Below are positions 8,942-17,982 of a DNA stretch of 64,000 bases, one piece after another. Position numbers and translations under genes: made by a program. Within the stretch, counting starts at the first letter, position 1. Every line of letters starts with the position of its first letter. This DNA comes from RHLJ01 sp965212165 (GTDB lineage: Bacteria; Bacteroidota; Rhodothermia; Balneolales; Balneolaceae), in assembly GCA_965212165.1 (NCBI GenBank), contig OZ243096.1, forward strand, positions 248,001-312,000. The letters run 5' to 3'. Below the pieces are notes generated by a model. The model was not told where the DNA came from. It made no database searches and saw only the letters and a list, made by a program, of their open reading frames with translations.

Positions 8942-9010
8942 TATTGCTTCATTTTTTAATTCTGTCAAGAATAACGAATTCTTGAATCACTTTTATTGAT
9001 TCTGAAATGA

Positions 9011-10081
9011 TCACAGTTTTTCAAGTTCACTTAATAATATTCGTTCTCTTAATGTAACTGGAAATCGGTCTAATATTGAAACTCTGAATTTATCTCGATC
9101 AATGTCATCTGCTATCTTCAACGCTTCTTTTATTGCACTACTTATCTCTGAAACTTCCGGTGTATTAATTATATATCCATCTTTTTCTAATATTTCATTT
9201 ATTCCGAAAACAGCACTTCCAATTGGAATACATCCACATAACATAGCTTCACATAAAACATTAGGGAATCCTTCTATCCTTGATAATTGAACGTATATAC
9301 TAGTCGAGTTATAGATTTCTACTAACTCTGTCGTTGATTTTGGACCAATTATAACAAGATTTTCAGGTAGATTTTTTCCCAATAAACCTTTCTGGTTTTC
9401 TTTGATTCCTACAATTCGAAACGTTGCCTCAGGTATTTCTCTAGCTGTTTGAATAAATAGATCTATTCCCTTTATCCACATACGCTTTTGAGAATCAATA
9501 TAGGCTACTGTGGTTACGATTGGTTTTCTATCATAGTTTGAAATTTTCCAGAAAGTTTCATCATATCCCGTTGCAGTGCTTAATACCTTTGCATTTATTT
9601 CTTTTAATTCCTTTTGAAGACCAAATTCAACTTCTTTTGGGTAGAAGGTATAGGAATTAGTTGAGGAAATTAGTGTTTCTGAGACTGGGAGAATGAGGTC
9701 GCAATGTGAATAAATATATTTTGCAATTGGGGAGCGCCATGAGCTTGCAAATACTCCATGTTTCCATTGTGGAATATTCATAGCATCAGTACCTCCTACT
9801 ACTGCGACTAATGGTTTTTTGAACAATCCACTAAAAAAAGCTGGGAGCAATAGATGAAGATCTACAAACCAGCCAAAAATAAGGTCTGCATTTTTTATTT
9901 CTTTAAATAGCCATAAGAATTGGTTTATAAAACGAAATGGAATCAGAAAATTATTATTAGATCCATTAAAAAACTTAAACTCTAAAATATCATATTTCTG
10001 TATGAGTAATTGAATATCTGAATCAACAAATGTAGATCTAGACAAATATATAAATAGTACTCTTTGTTTAATATTTTTCAA
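9011..10081 (-). CDS. GT4-type glycosyltransferase
   Basis: 356 residues. An N-terminal Rossmann half with few conserved residues (GGTDAMN near residue 97) is followed by VTTVAYIDSQKRMWIKGIDLF and the C-terminal donor-binding motif SRIEGFPNVLCEAMLCGCIPIG, diagnostic for GT4 enzymes. It probably extends the repeat unit of the surface polysaccharide. The start is TTG at 10081, overlapping the TGA stop of the GT2 gene as TTGA, so it is translationally coupled. No ATG lies near the start. Confidence 0.85.
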   Translation of the reverse strand: MKNIKQRVLFIYLSRSTFVDSDIQLLIQKYDILEFKFFNGSNNNFLIPFRFINQFLWLFKEIKNADLIFGWFVDLHLLLPAFFSGLFKKPLVAVVGGTDAMNIPQWKHGVFASSWRSPIAKYIYSHCDLILPVSETLISSTNSYTFYPKEVEFGLQKELKEINAKVLSTATGYDETFWKISNYDRKPIVTTVAYIDSQKRMWIKGIDLFIQTAREIPEATFRIVGIKENQKGLLGKNLPENLVIIGPKSTTELVEIYNSTSIYVQLSRIEGFPNVLCEAMLCGCIPIGSAVFGINEILEKDGYIINTPEVSEISSAIKEALKIADDIDRDKFRVSILDRFPVTLRERILLSELEKL

Positions 10082-11013
10082 TAGTCTGTTTTTAGTCCAA
10101 GTATTCTTTTTAAAAAACGCCCAACAAAGTTATTAGTAATTTTTCTTTTTAAAACAGACTTTCTATCATTAAAAATAACTCTTTTTCTTTCTTTCATCAC
10201 CTCTTTCTGATATTTATATTTAGTGTATTTATTAAAACTATCAAGAAGTTGAATGATACCTTTCACAATCTTTCTTCTTTTTTTATAGGTCATATTCGAA
10301 GTCCAGGATGATGAGCTATTAATTCTATATACAGAACCTACAAAATCTAAATATCCGTATTTACCATTCACTCCAAGTATTAGAGACAGTGGCATATCCC
10401 CAATAGGAGAATTATAAAACCAGTCTGGTAAGTTTTGAACAACTTCTGTTCGAAAAAAAATAGTAGGAGTAGTTATGAAATCTCCTGCTTTATAAATTGC
10501 CTCATCAATAGAATATTTTCTTCCATCAAATGCATTAATTGGTTTTTTTATAAAGCTATCCTCCGGATTGTCGGCATTATCAAAATGTGCCGCTGTAAAA
10601 CAAGTAGAACAATCACTATTTTTCTCCATAAAATCGAATTGTTTTTGGAGTTTGTTTGAGTTATTCCAGTAATCATCTCCTTCACATAACGCGATATACT
10701 TACCTAACGCCCTTGGATAATTAAAATGAGGGTTTATAACTGCCCCTAATTTTTGATATTGATTCTTCTTTTGTAGAATGGGCTTTATAAGCTCCGGATA
10801 TTTTTCCTGATATCTTAGAATAATCTCTGCAGTTCTATCTGTTGAGGCATCATCATGTATGAGAATTTCATAATTAAAATCCACTTTCTGATTCAAAAAA
10901 GAATCAAGGGTTTTCTCTATATATTTTTCGTGGTTATAGGTAATACAACATATGCTTACTTGTATAGTTTCAGAGATTTTCTGGCTTTCATTTTTTGACT
11001 TTGAAATACTCAT
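10078..11013 (-). CDS. GT2-family glycosyltransferase
   Basis: 311 residues with the GT-A fold. VSICCITYNHEKYIEKTLDS begins the nucleotide-binding domain; YEILIHDDASTDRTAE and CEGDDYW are the acidic metal-binding motifs (the second plays the DXD role). The C-terminal 60 residues are very basic and may bind membrane. It likely adds one sugar to the polysaccharide repeat unit. ATG 11013; it follows the sulfotransferase stop after 2 bases and overlaps the next glycosyltransferase by 4 bases. Confidence 0.88.
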   Translation of the reverse strand: MSISKSKNESQKISETIQVSICCITYNHEKYIEKTLDSFLNQKVDFNYEILIHDDASTDRTAEIILRYQEKYPELIKPILQKKNQYQKLGAVINPHFNYPRALGKYIALCEGDDYWNNSNKLQKQFDFMEKNSDCSTCFTAAHFDNADNPEDSFIKKPINAFDGRKYSIDEAIYKAGDFITTPTIFFRTEVVQNLPDWFYNSPIGDMPLSLILGVNGKYGYLDFVGSVYRINSSSSWTSNMTYKKRRKIVKGIIQLLDSFNKYTKYKYQKEVMKERKRVIFNDRKSVLKRKITNNFVGRFLKRILGLKTDY

Positions 11014-11015
11014 AT

Positions 11016-11831
11016 TTAAATATCAAGCCACTTTTCAAGTGAAGTATTTTTCAAATCTAACTCTATTTCTTTCCTTATTTCATTATCAAGCTCTGAGCAC
11101 CATTTTTCGTCCGAATCTTTTTTACGATATACACTATATGCATCATTATTTGATACCTCTTTACTTTTTTTTATAAAATCGAAGGTTTCTGAAGGCGTCT
11201 TTAAGCCAATTTTATCAAAAATATCTTGTGTAACTACTTCTGTATCTTTTAATAAGTCTGAGTATCTCAGAAGAATAAACTGTTCTGGATATTCAGTATT
11301 AAGTCGTTCGAAAAGGAAAGCTACTTCTTTCCATTTCTGGAAGCCATTGAACTCTTCAGCTTTACCTTCATTCTTCTTATTCGCATACAGCCATTCTACC
11401 TTTTGATCCCAATCTTTGTCTTTTCTGAACTCCTTAGGAGCCCTTAACCAAGAATTTATGGTTGCCCTTGGGTCTCTAATCAAACCAATAATCTTTAGGT
11501 CAGGACATTTTGTAATTAAATTCTCAATTATGTGATGGTACCTTACCTCTTTATAAATTATTGCTTCATTATTTGATCCCTTTTTGAATGAAGGAATTAT
11601 TCCAGACTTTTTTGCATGCTCTTGATTAATAAAGCCATCCTTACTTTTTGAAATTAGATGAAAAAACTCTTCTATTTCTTCACTTGTTGAATTTTCGTTT
11701 AAATAAGATTTGAATGCATAAGAGAATAATGGTTGATATCGATAAATAACATCAGGATGAGAATCAAAAATTGTACCGAGCCAAGTTGAGCCACTTCTTG
11801 GAACACTATGTATAGCAACTCTTTTAATCAT
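11016..11831 (-). CDS. Sulfotransferase (PAPS-dependent type)
   Basis: About 271 residues. VPRSGSTWLGTIFDSHP at residues 10-26 is the 5'-phosphosulfate-binding loop; LIGLIRDPRATINSW near residue 120 is the 3'-phosphate-binding motif with its Arg; ILLRYSDLLKD follows at the expected spacing. It should transfer sulfate from PAPS to a hydroxyl or amino group, here probably of a surface glycan. I use ATG 11831 rather than the TTG directly before it. It overlaps the WbqC stop by 8 bases. The region is distinctly AT-rich even for this window. Confidence 0.85.
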   Translation of the reverse strand: MIKRVAIHSVPRSGSTWLGTIFDSHPDVIYRYQPLFSYAFKSYLNENSTSEEIEEFFHLISKSKDGFINQEHAKKSGIIPSFKKGSNNEAIIYKEVRYHHIIENLITKCPDLKIIGLIRDPRATINSWLRAPKEFRKDKDWDQKVEWLYANKKNEGKAEEFNGFQKWKEVAFLFERLNTEYPEQFILLRYSDLLKDTEVVTQDIFDKIGLKTPSETFDFIKKSKEVSNNDAYSVYRKKDSDEKWCSELDNEIRKEIELDLKNTSLEKWLDI

Positions 11832-12528
11832 CAAGAGTATATTCTTTTAACATCAATTGAATATCAGCTATGGAACAAAACATCATTACATCTAGAATAG
11901 ATAAGTCGGGTATGTAGTGTTTTTCAAACTGATTATACTCCGGTATATGAGGGTTTAAAAATTTAAGTTTTATCCCTTTATCTAAAAACGGAATAGAACT
12001 ATAAAGTGATTTCCCCCCTTTTGGATTAATATATGTATTCGCCCCTTCCGAAGTACAAATATCTACCAACCTATCTGTTTTAAATAAACCACGATTACCA
12101 GAATGGGTCTCAGAACTAGTTGAATATTCCATTTTAATATTTAAATATGAACAACACTCCTTAATACTCGCGATAGCTAATTCTGATATATGATTAACTT
12201 CATAACTTAATACACATTCCAAGACTTTTATCACTTTATCAAAAAATGGAGCTCTTGAATACGCCAACCTAATTTTATTAAGAAGTCTTTCTTTTTCATT
12301 TGGAATCAGTTCAAATTCTATCTCTCTAATGAATTTGTTCGAGCTTGCTTTTAGAACAGGTATTGTAAAATAATTAACCTCATTATTTATTAGTATTCTA
12401 TTTCTATTAATCCACCCACTTTTTATATAATTTACATCATCAAAAAAGATCACTTTATCTACAGCACCTACCAACTGAAAATATCCCAGATACGGAAAGA
12501 AATATGGCTGTATAATTGCTAGTTTCAT
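11824..12528 (-). CDS. WbqC-family protein
   Basis: 234 residues. The opening IIQPYFFPYLGYFQL, then VIFFDDVNYIKSGWINRN, and the INPKGGKSLY segment are the hallmarks of the WbqC family, common in O-antigen and capsule clusters. Its biochemistry is poorly established; it is often listed as a glycine- or acyl-transferring enzyme acting on amino sugars. It sits between the acyltransferase and sulfotransferase genes, fitting a role in decorating an aminodeoxy sugar. ATG 12528; 61 bases separate it from the acyltransferase upstream. Confidence 0.88.
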   Translation of the reverse strand: MKLAIIQPYFFPYLGYFQLVGAVDKVIFFDDVNYIKSGWINRNRILINNEVNYFTIPVLKASSNKFIREIEFELIPNEKERLLNKIRLAYSRAPFFDKVIKVLECVLSYEVNHISELAIASIKECCSYLNIKMEYSTSSETHSGNRGLFKTDRLVDICTSEGANTYINPKGGKSLYSSIPFLDKGIKLKFLNPHIPEYNQFEKHYIPDLSILDVMMFCSIADIQLMLKEYTLDD

Positions 12529-12589
12529 TCTACAAGTTTAAGATTATTAGAAAATAAGATCTAAAAGAAAATATGTTTTATGTTAATAA

Positions 12590-13072
12590 CTATCTTTTCT
12601 TAAAAAACTTTGCTGGACTTCCAAACCAAACCTCATTATCCCCTACTTCTGCTCTAACCTGAGAACATGCTCCAATAATTGCTCCAGAACCAATATTAAA
12701 GCCAGGCATTAGAGTTACATTAGCTCCTATAAGAGTACCATCTCCAATTTTGCCAACATCTTTTAAATTACCTTCCTCCAGATTTGGAGTATCGGTTAAT
12801 ACAAAGGCATATTTAATTGTAACATTTGAACCAATTTTTGCATTTGCCGATATTGTACATCTGCTACCGAAGCTTGTTCTATCACCTACAATTACATTTT
12901 CTCTTATTTCGCAATAAGCAGTAAACTTACAATCACTCCCTATTTTTGCTCCACTTCTTAAAATACAGAATGGTCCTATATGTGTGTTATCACCTATTTC
13001 AACTTTTTCTTCAACTAGAGCTAAGGGATGAATAAACACATTTTCACCTTTTTTAATTTTTTCTGATATCAT
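12590..13072 (-). CDS. Hexapeptide-repeat acyltransferase
   Basis: 160 residues built almost wholly of [LIV]-G-x(4) hexapeptide repeats (left-handed beta helix): VEIGDNTHIGPFC, AKIGSDCKF, VIVGDRTSFGSR, AKIGSNVTI, GKIGDGTLIGANVTL. It ends in GSPAKFFKKR, a usual C-terminus for sugar O/N-acetyltransferases. It probably acylates the amino sugar made by the neighbouring aminotransferase. ATG 13072 overlaps the stop of the LpxD-like gene by 4 bases (ATGA). The exact acyl donor cannot be read from the sequence. Confidence 0.82.
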   Translation of the reverse strand: MISEKIKKGENVFIHPLALVEEKVEIGDNTHIGPFCILRSGAKIGSDCKFTAYCEIRENVIVGDRTSFGSRCTISANAKIGSNVTIKYAFVLTDTPNLEEGNLKDVGKIGDGTLIGANVTLMPGFNIGSGAIIGACSQVRAEVGDNEVWFGSPAKFFKKR

Positions 13073-14007
13073 GAGCCTAAATTTAATTTTGGTTTTGGCA
13101 TAGCGCTTGGATCTTTTGATGAAATTACTTCCTTTGCTGGGACTCCTATTAAGGTTCGGTTTGTATCACTGGTATTTTTTATCACAACAGCTCCAGCACC
13201 AACAATTGTATGTTTATGTAAATGTACTTTTGGCCTAAGTGTTGCACCAGCGCCAATAAAAGAATAATCACCAAGTCGGGAATTTCCACCAAGTGCAATA
13301 TTATTTGATAAATGTACAAATTTACCAATAATACAACCATGACCAATTCTGCATCCAGGAGCAAAAATACAATTATCACCTAAAATCGTATCCTCATTTA
13401 ATGAACCCCGTACTACAATGGTATTAGCGCCAAAAAAAGAATTATTCCCAATCTGTACTCCTCCTAACTGCGGTAATCGAATACGCTCATCTTTATTCCA
13501 AACCCAAGCAATTCCCTCAGCTCCTATAATAGATCCTGAATCAATAATTGTATTATTTCCAATTACCGTATTTGAATTAATTCTAGAATGACTTTTTATT
13601 ATGGTGTTATCACCTATGATACAATCTTCTATAATGCAATAAGGCTCAATTTGAACATTTTTACCAATTATCGCTTTCTCTGAAATGATATTCATTTCAG
13701 AAATTCTCCCATTTGATTGTGTTGCTGCAATTGAATTTATAAATGAATAAAAAACAATCTGTGGATCCAATATCTCTAATTTGATTACGAAATTTGATTG
13801 ATCTTGTTTTTTAATTGTGTTGTGGCATATAATCATTGAATCTCGAATTGAATCCGGTAATATATTTCCGGTAAAAAAATAAAAGCCATTATCAATCGGA
13901 TTGAATAATGAAGCAATTTTATAGCCTTCCCTGGGAGAACCTGATAATGAATATGATACTCCTTCCCTTTCCAGAAATTTTAATATCGATTTTGTCTTGA
14001 TCTCCAC
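13069..14007 (-). CDS. LpxD-like hexapeptide acyltransferase of the polysaccharide locus
   Basis: 312 residues. The first 100 resemble the N-terminal uridine-binding domain of LpxD (IASLFNPIDNGFYFF, then LEILDPQIVFYSFINSI); residues about 110-290 are hexapeptide repeats (AIIGKNVQIEPYCIIED through YSFIGAGATLRPKVHL). LpxD adds an N-acyl chain to UDP-3-acyl-glucosamine, but this copy lies in a glycan cluster away from other lipid A genes and is shorter than most LpxD, so I call it an LpxD-like N-acyltransferase for another nucleotide amino sugar. The start is GTG 14007, 5 bases after the aminotransferase stop. Confidence 0.78.
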   Translation of the reverse strand: MEIKTKSILKFLEREGVSYSLSGSPREGYKIASLFNPIDNGFYFFTGNILPDSIRDSMIICHNTIKKQDQSNFVIKLEILDPQIVFYSFINSIAATQSNGRISEMNIISEKAIIGKNVQIEPYCIIEDCIIGDNTIIKSHSRINSNTVIGNNTIIDSGSIIGAEGIAWVWNKDERIRLPQLGGVQIGNNSFFGANTIVVRGSLNEDTILGDNCIFAPGCRIGHGCIIGKFVHLSNNIALGGNSRLGDYSFIGAGATLRPKVHLHKHTIVGAGAVVIKNTSDTNRTLIGVPAKEVISSKDPSAMPKPKLNLGS

Positions 14008-14012
14008 CTTAG

Positions 14013-15089
14013 TTACTGCACTATATTTTTTATTGTTCTAACTACTTTCGATTGCTCATTTTCTGTAAGTACATGGAATAAAGGTAAACAAAGAATTCTT
14101 TTTGAAATACTTTGAGAGGTTTTCATTTTACTCGATACTACATAATCTAAAGTATCTAAACTTGGATAGAAGTATCTACGTGGAAAGATATTTTCTATTT
14201 CAAGAGCTTGTTTAACCTTTAAGGTAATTTCTTCACTCTTAAAAATAACTGGGTAATATGCTCTGTTCCATTCAGAGTTTTCTTGAACACTAATTGATTC
14301 AATTTGATTGTTTTTTAGCAACTCTGAATACAATAAACTTTGATTAAATCTAGTATTTAGGATTTCTTGAATATGATTAAGATTACACAAACCCATAGCT
14401 GCATGAAATTCTGAATTTTTTCCATTTATACCAGCTCCATTAAATTTCTCAGGCCCATCATGCCCAAAATTTCTCAAATACCACATTTTTTTATGGAGTT
14501 CATCACTATTTGTAAATACAGCACCTCCTTCAATAGTGTGAAAAAGTTTAGTTGCATGAAAACTGGCCGTACTAATATCTCCGTACTCAAAAACAGATCG
14601 TCCTTTATATTTTGAACCAAAACAGTGTGCCGCATCATAAATTACTTTTAAATTATGAGTCTTGGCAATATTCTCAATAGCATCAATATTGCAGGGATTA
14701 CCAAAAACATGAGTTGCTAATATTGCTGATGTTCTTTCTGTAATTGCTTCTTCAATTTTTTGATGATCAATATTTAAGGTATTTGGTTCAATATCTACAA
14801 ATGTGGGTGTACAACCCTCCCAAACTATTGATGAGGTAGTTGCTACATATGAAAATGGTGTGGTTATTATCTCACCTTTTAATTCTAAAGCTTTAATTGC
14901 AATTTGTAATGCGATGGTGCCATTTCCTAAAAACCACAAATTGTCTAGATCTAAATAAGATCTGAGTTTTGATTCAAGCTCTTGAACTAATGGGCCATTA
15001 TTTGTGAGCCATTCTTTTTCCCAAATACTGTCGAGATATTTTGAGTACTCCTCTTTTGGAGGTAAGAAGGGTTTTGTAACTTGAATCAT
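14013..15089 (-). CDS. DegT/DnrJ/EryC1/StrS-family sugar aminotransferase
   Basis: 358 residues. PLP-dependent enzyme that aminates a nucleotide-linked keto sugar. Seen: NDUP-sugar-type N-terminus ending in WLTNNGPLVQELE, GNGTIALQIA (about residues 56-65), the YDAAHCFGSKY segment (cofactor-ring Asp and His) and the Schiff-base lysine in SFHATKLFHTIEGG. The likely product is a 4-amino-4,6-dideoxyhexose, which the adjacent acyltransferases would acylate; the precise sugar is inference. ATG 15089 overlaps the flippase stop as ATGA. Confidence 0.92.
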   Translation of the reverse strand: MIQVTKPFLPPKEEYSKYLDSIWEKEWLTNNGPLVQELESKLRSYLDLDNLWFLGNGTIALQIAIKALELKGEIITTPFSYVATTSSIVWEGCTPTFVDIEPNTLNIDHQKIEEAITERTSAILATHVFGNPCNIDAIENIAKTHNLKVIYDAAHCFGSKYKGRSVFEYGDISTASFHATKLFHTIEGGAVFTNSDELHKKMWYLRNFGHDGPEKFNGAGINGKNSEFHAAMGLCNLNHIQEILNTRFNQSLLYSELLKNNQIESISVQENSEWNRAYYPVIFKSEEITLKVKQALEIENIFPRRYFYPSLDTLDYVVSSKMKTSQSISKRILCLPLFHVLTENEQSKVVRTIKNIVQ

Positions 15090-16543
15090 ACGTTAATTTT
15101 GTTGAGAAATGGGAATTTAGGCCTCAGTAAATAGATAATGTCTCGAAACGGTTTAGGTTTTACTAGCACACTTAATCCTAAGTAAGAAATAACTCCTGAA
15201 AGTACTAGAACTATTAGTTTAATTGCCGCAAATTGGTATGAAAACTGACTTAGACCAAACACAATTAAAGCCATTGGTAAGCTAAGTAAAAGTACAGGAA
15301 ATACATCTTTAATTTGATCCAACTTTTTATAGTTAATAATTGACGAAGTGTAAATCATATTAACGTATAAGGCAAAATAAGAGCTAATAACTTGGGCTAT
15401 TATAAGCCCCCAAAAACCAAAATTTAATCCAATAAGAATAGCAACTATTACCCCTGCTCTTTTTATTAGTTCAAGTTTAAGTACTAGGTCAGACCTTCCA
15501 ACAACTTTTAGTATATCAATATTTATTACTTGTAGATGATAAATAAGTCCAGAGATACACAGAACTTGAAGAATTGGTATTAGTTCAACCCATTTCTGCC
15601 CTATTAAAGTTATAATCAATGGTTCTGCACTAATTGCCATTCCGATCATAGCAGGAAAAACAAAAAATGATACGGCTTGAAGTATTTTTTTATATGCTTC
15701 ATTAAGACGTATTGAATCATCTTTTACTTTAGAAAGAGTTGGATAAATGACTCTTGCTAAAACTCCCACTAGATTTTCGGATACTACATTTTTAAAGTTC
15801 TCAGCTTGAGAATAAAAACCCAGAAGTGCTGGACTATATAATCTACCAATAATGACTTTATAAATTTGTTTAAACCCTGTACTTAATAACCCTGTAAGCA
15901 ACATCTTTGATCCGAATCCGAATAACTTATTTACAGATTCTTTATTTATAAACCCTTTGGGAATCCATGGATTTAATCCCCAATATAAGCATGAAGTTGT
16001 AAATGACATTAATACAAGTTGACTTGCTAATGCCCATACACCAAACCCATAGATAGCTAATGTAATTGCTGCACCACCACTTAAAACGGAAGCAACTAGA
16101 TTAATTAAAGCCTGAGTTCTAAAATTTATTCTATGAGTAAATAAAGCCCTTTGAACGATTGTGGCTGAAAAGAATAATGGTGTTAATGCCATAAACCTTG
16201 TAAGGTTTATCAGTATTTCTTGTCTAAAAAACTTACTAATTAAGGGCGCTGAAATATACAGAACGAAAAATAGTGTAATCGCTATAATTAAGTTTATATA
16301 GAAAGTAGTTGTTTTATCAGATTCATTAATTTCCTTTTCTCGAATTAACGCTTGGCTAAAACCACTATCGATAAGGGTATTTGCAAGTGCAAAAAAAATG
16401 GCAATTGTTGCCAATACACCAAAATCATCTGGTAAAAGTATTCTAGAAAGAACTATAGTTGAAATAAATTGAATTGCTCTACCGCCAAACTTTTCAACAG
16501 ATGCCCATATTACTCCACCAACTGCTTGTTGTGATAGCGACAT
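15086..16543 (-). CDS. Polysaccharide flippase of the MOP/Wzx (WzxC-like) family
   Basis: 485 residues with about 12-14 hydrophobic segments. The opening QQAVGGVIWASVEKFGGRA and the segment LSRILLPDDFGVLA (about residues 36-49) are typical of Wzx/WzxC exporters, which flip lipid-linked repeat units across the inner membrane. It is the first gene of the minus-strand polysaccharide operon. Upstream of ATG 16543 there is AGGAG about 14 bases away. It is divergent from hisS across 171 bases that should hold both promoters. Confidence 0.9.
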   Translation of the reverse strand: MSLSQQAVGGVIWASVEKFGGRAIQFISTIVLSRILLPDDFGVLATIAIFFALANTLIDSGFSQALIREKEINESDKTTTFYINLIIAITLFFVLYISAPLISKFFRQEILINLTRFMALTPLFFSATIVQRALFTHRINFRTQALINLVASVLSGGAAITLAIYGFGVWALASQLVLMSFTTSCLYWGLNPWIPKGFINKESVNKLFGFGSKMLLTGLLSTGFKQIYKVIIGRLYSPALLGFYSQAENFKNVVSENLVGVLARVIYPTLSKVKDDSIRLNEAYKKILQAVSFFVFPAMIGMAISAEPLIITLIGQKWVELIPILQVLCISGLIYHLQVINIDILKVVGRSDLVLKLELIKRAGVIVAILIGLNFGFWGLIIAQVISSYFALYVNMIYTSSIINYKKLDQIKDVFPVLLLSLPMALIVFGLSQFSYQFAAIKLIVLVLSGVISYLGLSVLVKPKPFRDIIYLLRPKFPFLNKINV

Positions 16544-16675
16544 ACTTAATTAACTACTCCTTTAGCAATAGTATTATTCATTACCAATTTAAATTCAATT
16601 AACTGACTTTTAAACAATTTACTCTTTCTTGATTTATAAGGTAGTTATTGTAAGGAAATTCATCCACACGAACCT

Positions 16676-16683
16676 TATCTTTG
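16676..16683 (+). promoter_or_regulatory. Bacteroidota-type -7 promoter element upstream of hisS
   Basis: TATCTTTG exactly fits the TAnnTTTG -7 consensus of the Bacteroidota primary sigma factor and ends 31 bases before the hisS ATG. The upstream -33 TTTG element is weak (TTATTG at about 16645-16650, longer spacing than usual). Confidence 0.45.
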
Positions 16684-16714
16684 CACACCTAAATTAAAAC
16701 GTAATTGAGCCCTA

Positions 16715-17974
16715 ATGGCAAAAGCACAATATACAACTCATCTTGGCATGTTTGATATTTTACCTGATGAATCTCCAAAATGGAGAGCCATTGAGAATAT
16801 TATTCATGAAGAAGCGGCTAAGTTTAATTTTGAAGAAATTCGCACTCCTATTATGGAGCAAACTGAGCTTATCAAACGAGGTGTTGGGCAATTAACAGAT
16901 ATCGTTACTAAAGAAATCTTTGCATTTACTAAAGGTGATAGCAATTATGTGCTTCGCCCAGAGCTTACTGCCCCCGTTGTTCGATCTTTTGTTGAGCATC
17001 ATTTAGATCAACGTGGTGGATCGCAAAAGTTGTACTACATTGGGCCAATGTTTCGTGCAGAACGACCTCAAAAAGGAAGACAACGACAATTTCATCAATT
17101 TGGTGTGGAAATCATTGGTAGTGATGATCCTGTTGCTGATGTAGAATGTATTGCCTTTATGATGGGAATCTATAAAAGAATTGGAATTAAAAACTTCAAT
17201 TTAAAAATTAACTCCGTCGGGGATCCTGAGAGTAGAGAAAAATATAAAACTGTACTAAAAGAATACTTACAACCAAACTTTGATAAACTTAGTGAACTCT
17301 CTCAACTAAGACTTGAGAAAAACCCAATGCGTATACTAGATTCAAAAGAACCAGAAGATCAAGGGTTCATCAAGAACGCGCCCATCATCAGCGATTATTT
17401 GAATGATGAATCCTCTACGCATTTTAATTTAGTCTGTGCGTATTTAAAGAAACTGGATATTGAATTTACTATTGACCCACTTCTTGTTCGTGGAATGGAT
17501 TATTATACCCGAACAGCATTCGAACTTACCAGTTCGGATCTAGGATCACAAGATGCACTTGCTGGAGGTGGTCGATATGACTTACTAGTAGAAGAAATTG
17601 GTGGCCTACCTACACCAGCTGTTGGCTTTGCTGCAGGTATTGAACGTCTACTGATAGCCTGTGAAGAGCTAGATATTAAACTAACTGAGCCTAAATCGGT
17701 AAATGTATATATAGTTAGTCTTGGTGATGCAGCGAGAGCTTGGGCGCTAACTACATTACCTACACTCAGAGATAGTGGCATATCTGCCACTATGGATTAT
17801 TTGGGACGATCGATGCGAGCACAAATGAAAGACGCAAATCGCGAAAATGCCAATTTCACACTTATTGTAGGTGATGAGGAATTAGAAAAAAAGCAGTATA
17901 CACTTCGCAATATGAAAGAAAGCCAAGAGAAATTTCTTTCTCTTGAAGATGCTATAGCTTTCTTAACAAAATGA
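16715..17974 (+). CDS. hisS: Histidine--tRNA ligase
   Basis: Class II aminoacyl-tRNA synthetase; 419 residues, usual length. Motif 1 lies near FDILPDESPKWRAIE, motif 2 is YYIGPMFRAERPQKGRQRQF (about residues 108-127), the histidine-specific motif is LVRGMDYYTRTAFE, and motif 3 includes AVGFAAGIERL. The C-terminal anticodon-binding domain follows from about residue 325. It stands alone: divergent from the polysaccharide operon and convergent with the permease gene, which ends 8 bases away. Confidence 0.97.
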   Translation: MAKAQYTTHLGMFDILPDESPKWRAIENIIHEEAAKFNFEEIRTPIMEQTELIKRGVGQLTDIVTKEIFAFTKGDSNYVLRPELTAPVVRSFVEHHLDQRGGSQKLYYIGPMFRAERPQKGRQRQFHQFGVEIIGSDDPVADVECIAFMMGIYKRIGIKNFNLKINSVGDPESREKYKTVLKEYLQPNFDKLSELSQLRLEKNPMRILDSKEPEDQGFIKNAPIISDYLNDESSTHFNLVCAYLKKLDIEFTIDPLLVRGMDYYTRTAFELTSSDLGSQDALAGGGRYDLLVEEIGGLPTPAVGFAAGIERLLIACEELDIKLTEPKSVNVYIVSLGDAARAWALTTLPTLRDSGISATMDYLGRSMRAQMKDANRENANFTLIVGDEELEKKQYTLRNMKESQEKFLSLEDAIAFLTK

Positions 17975-17982
17975 TCGTTTAT

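Noticed and set aside
17503..17790. Open frame opposite the 3' part of hisS
   Set aside because: Low-complexity antisense reading of a conserved synthetase gene with no ribosome-binding site.
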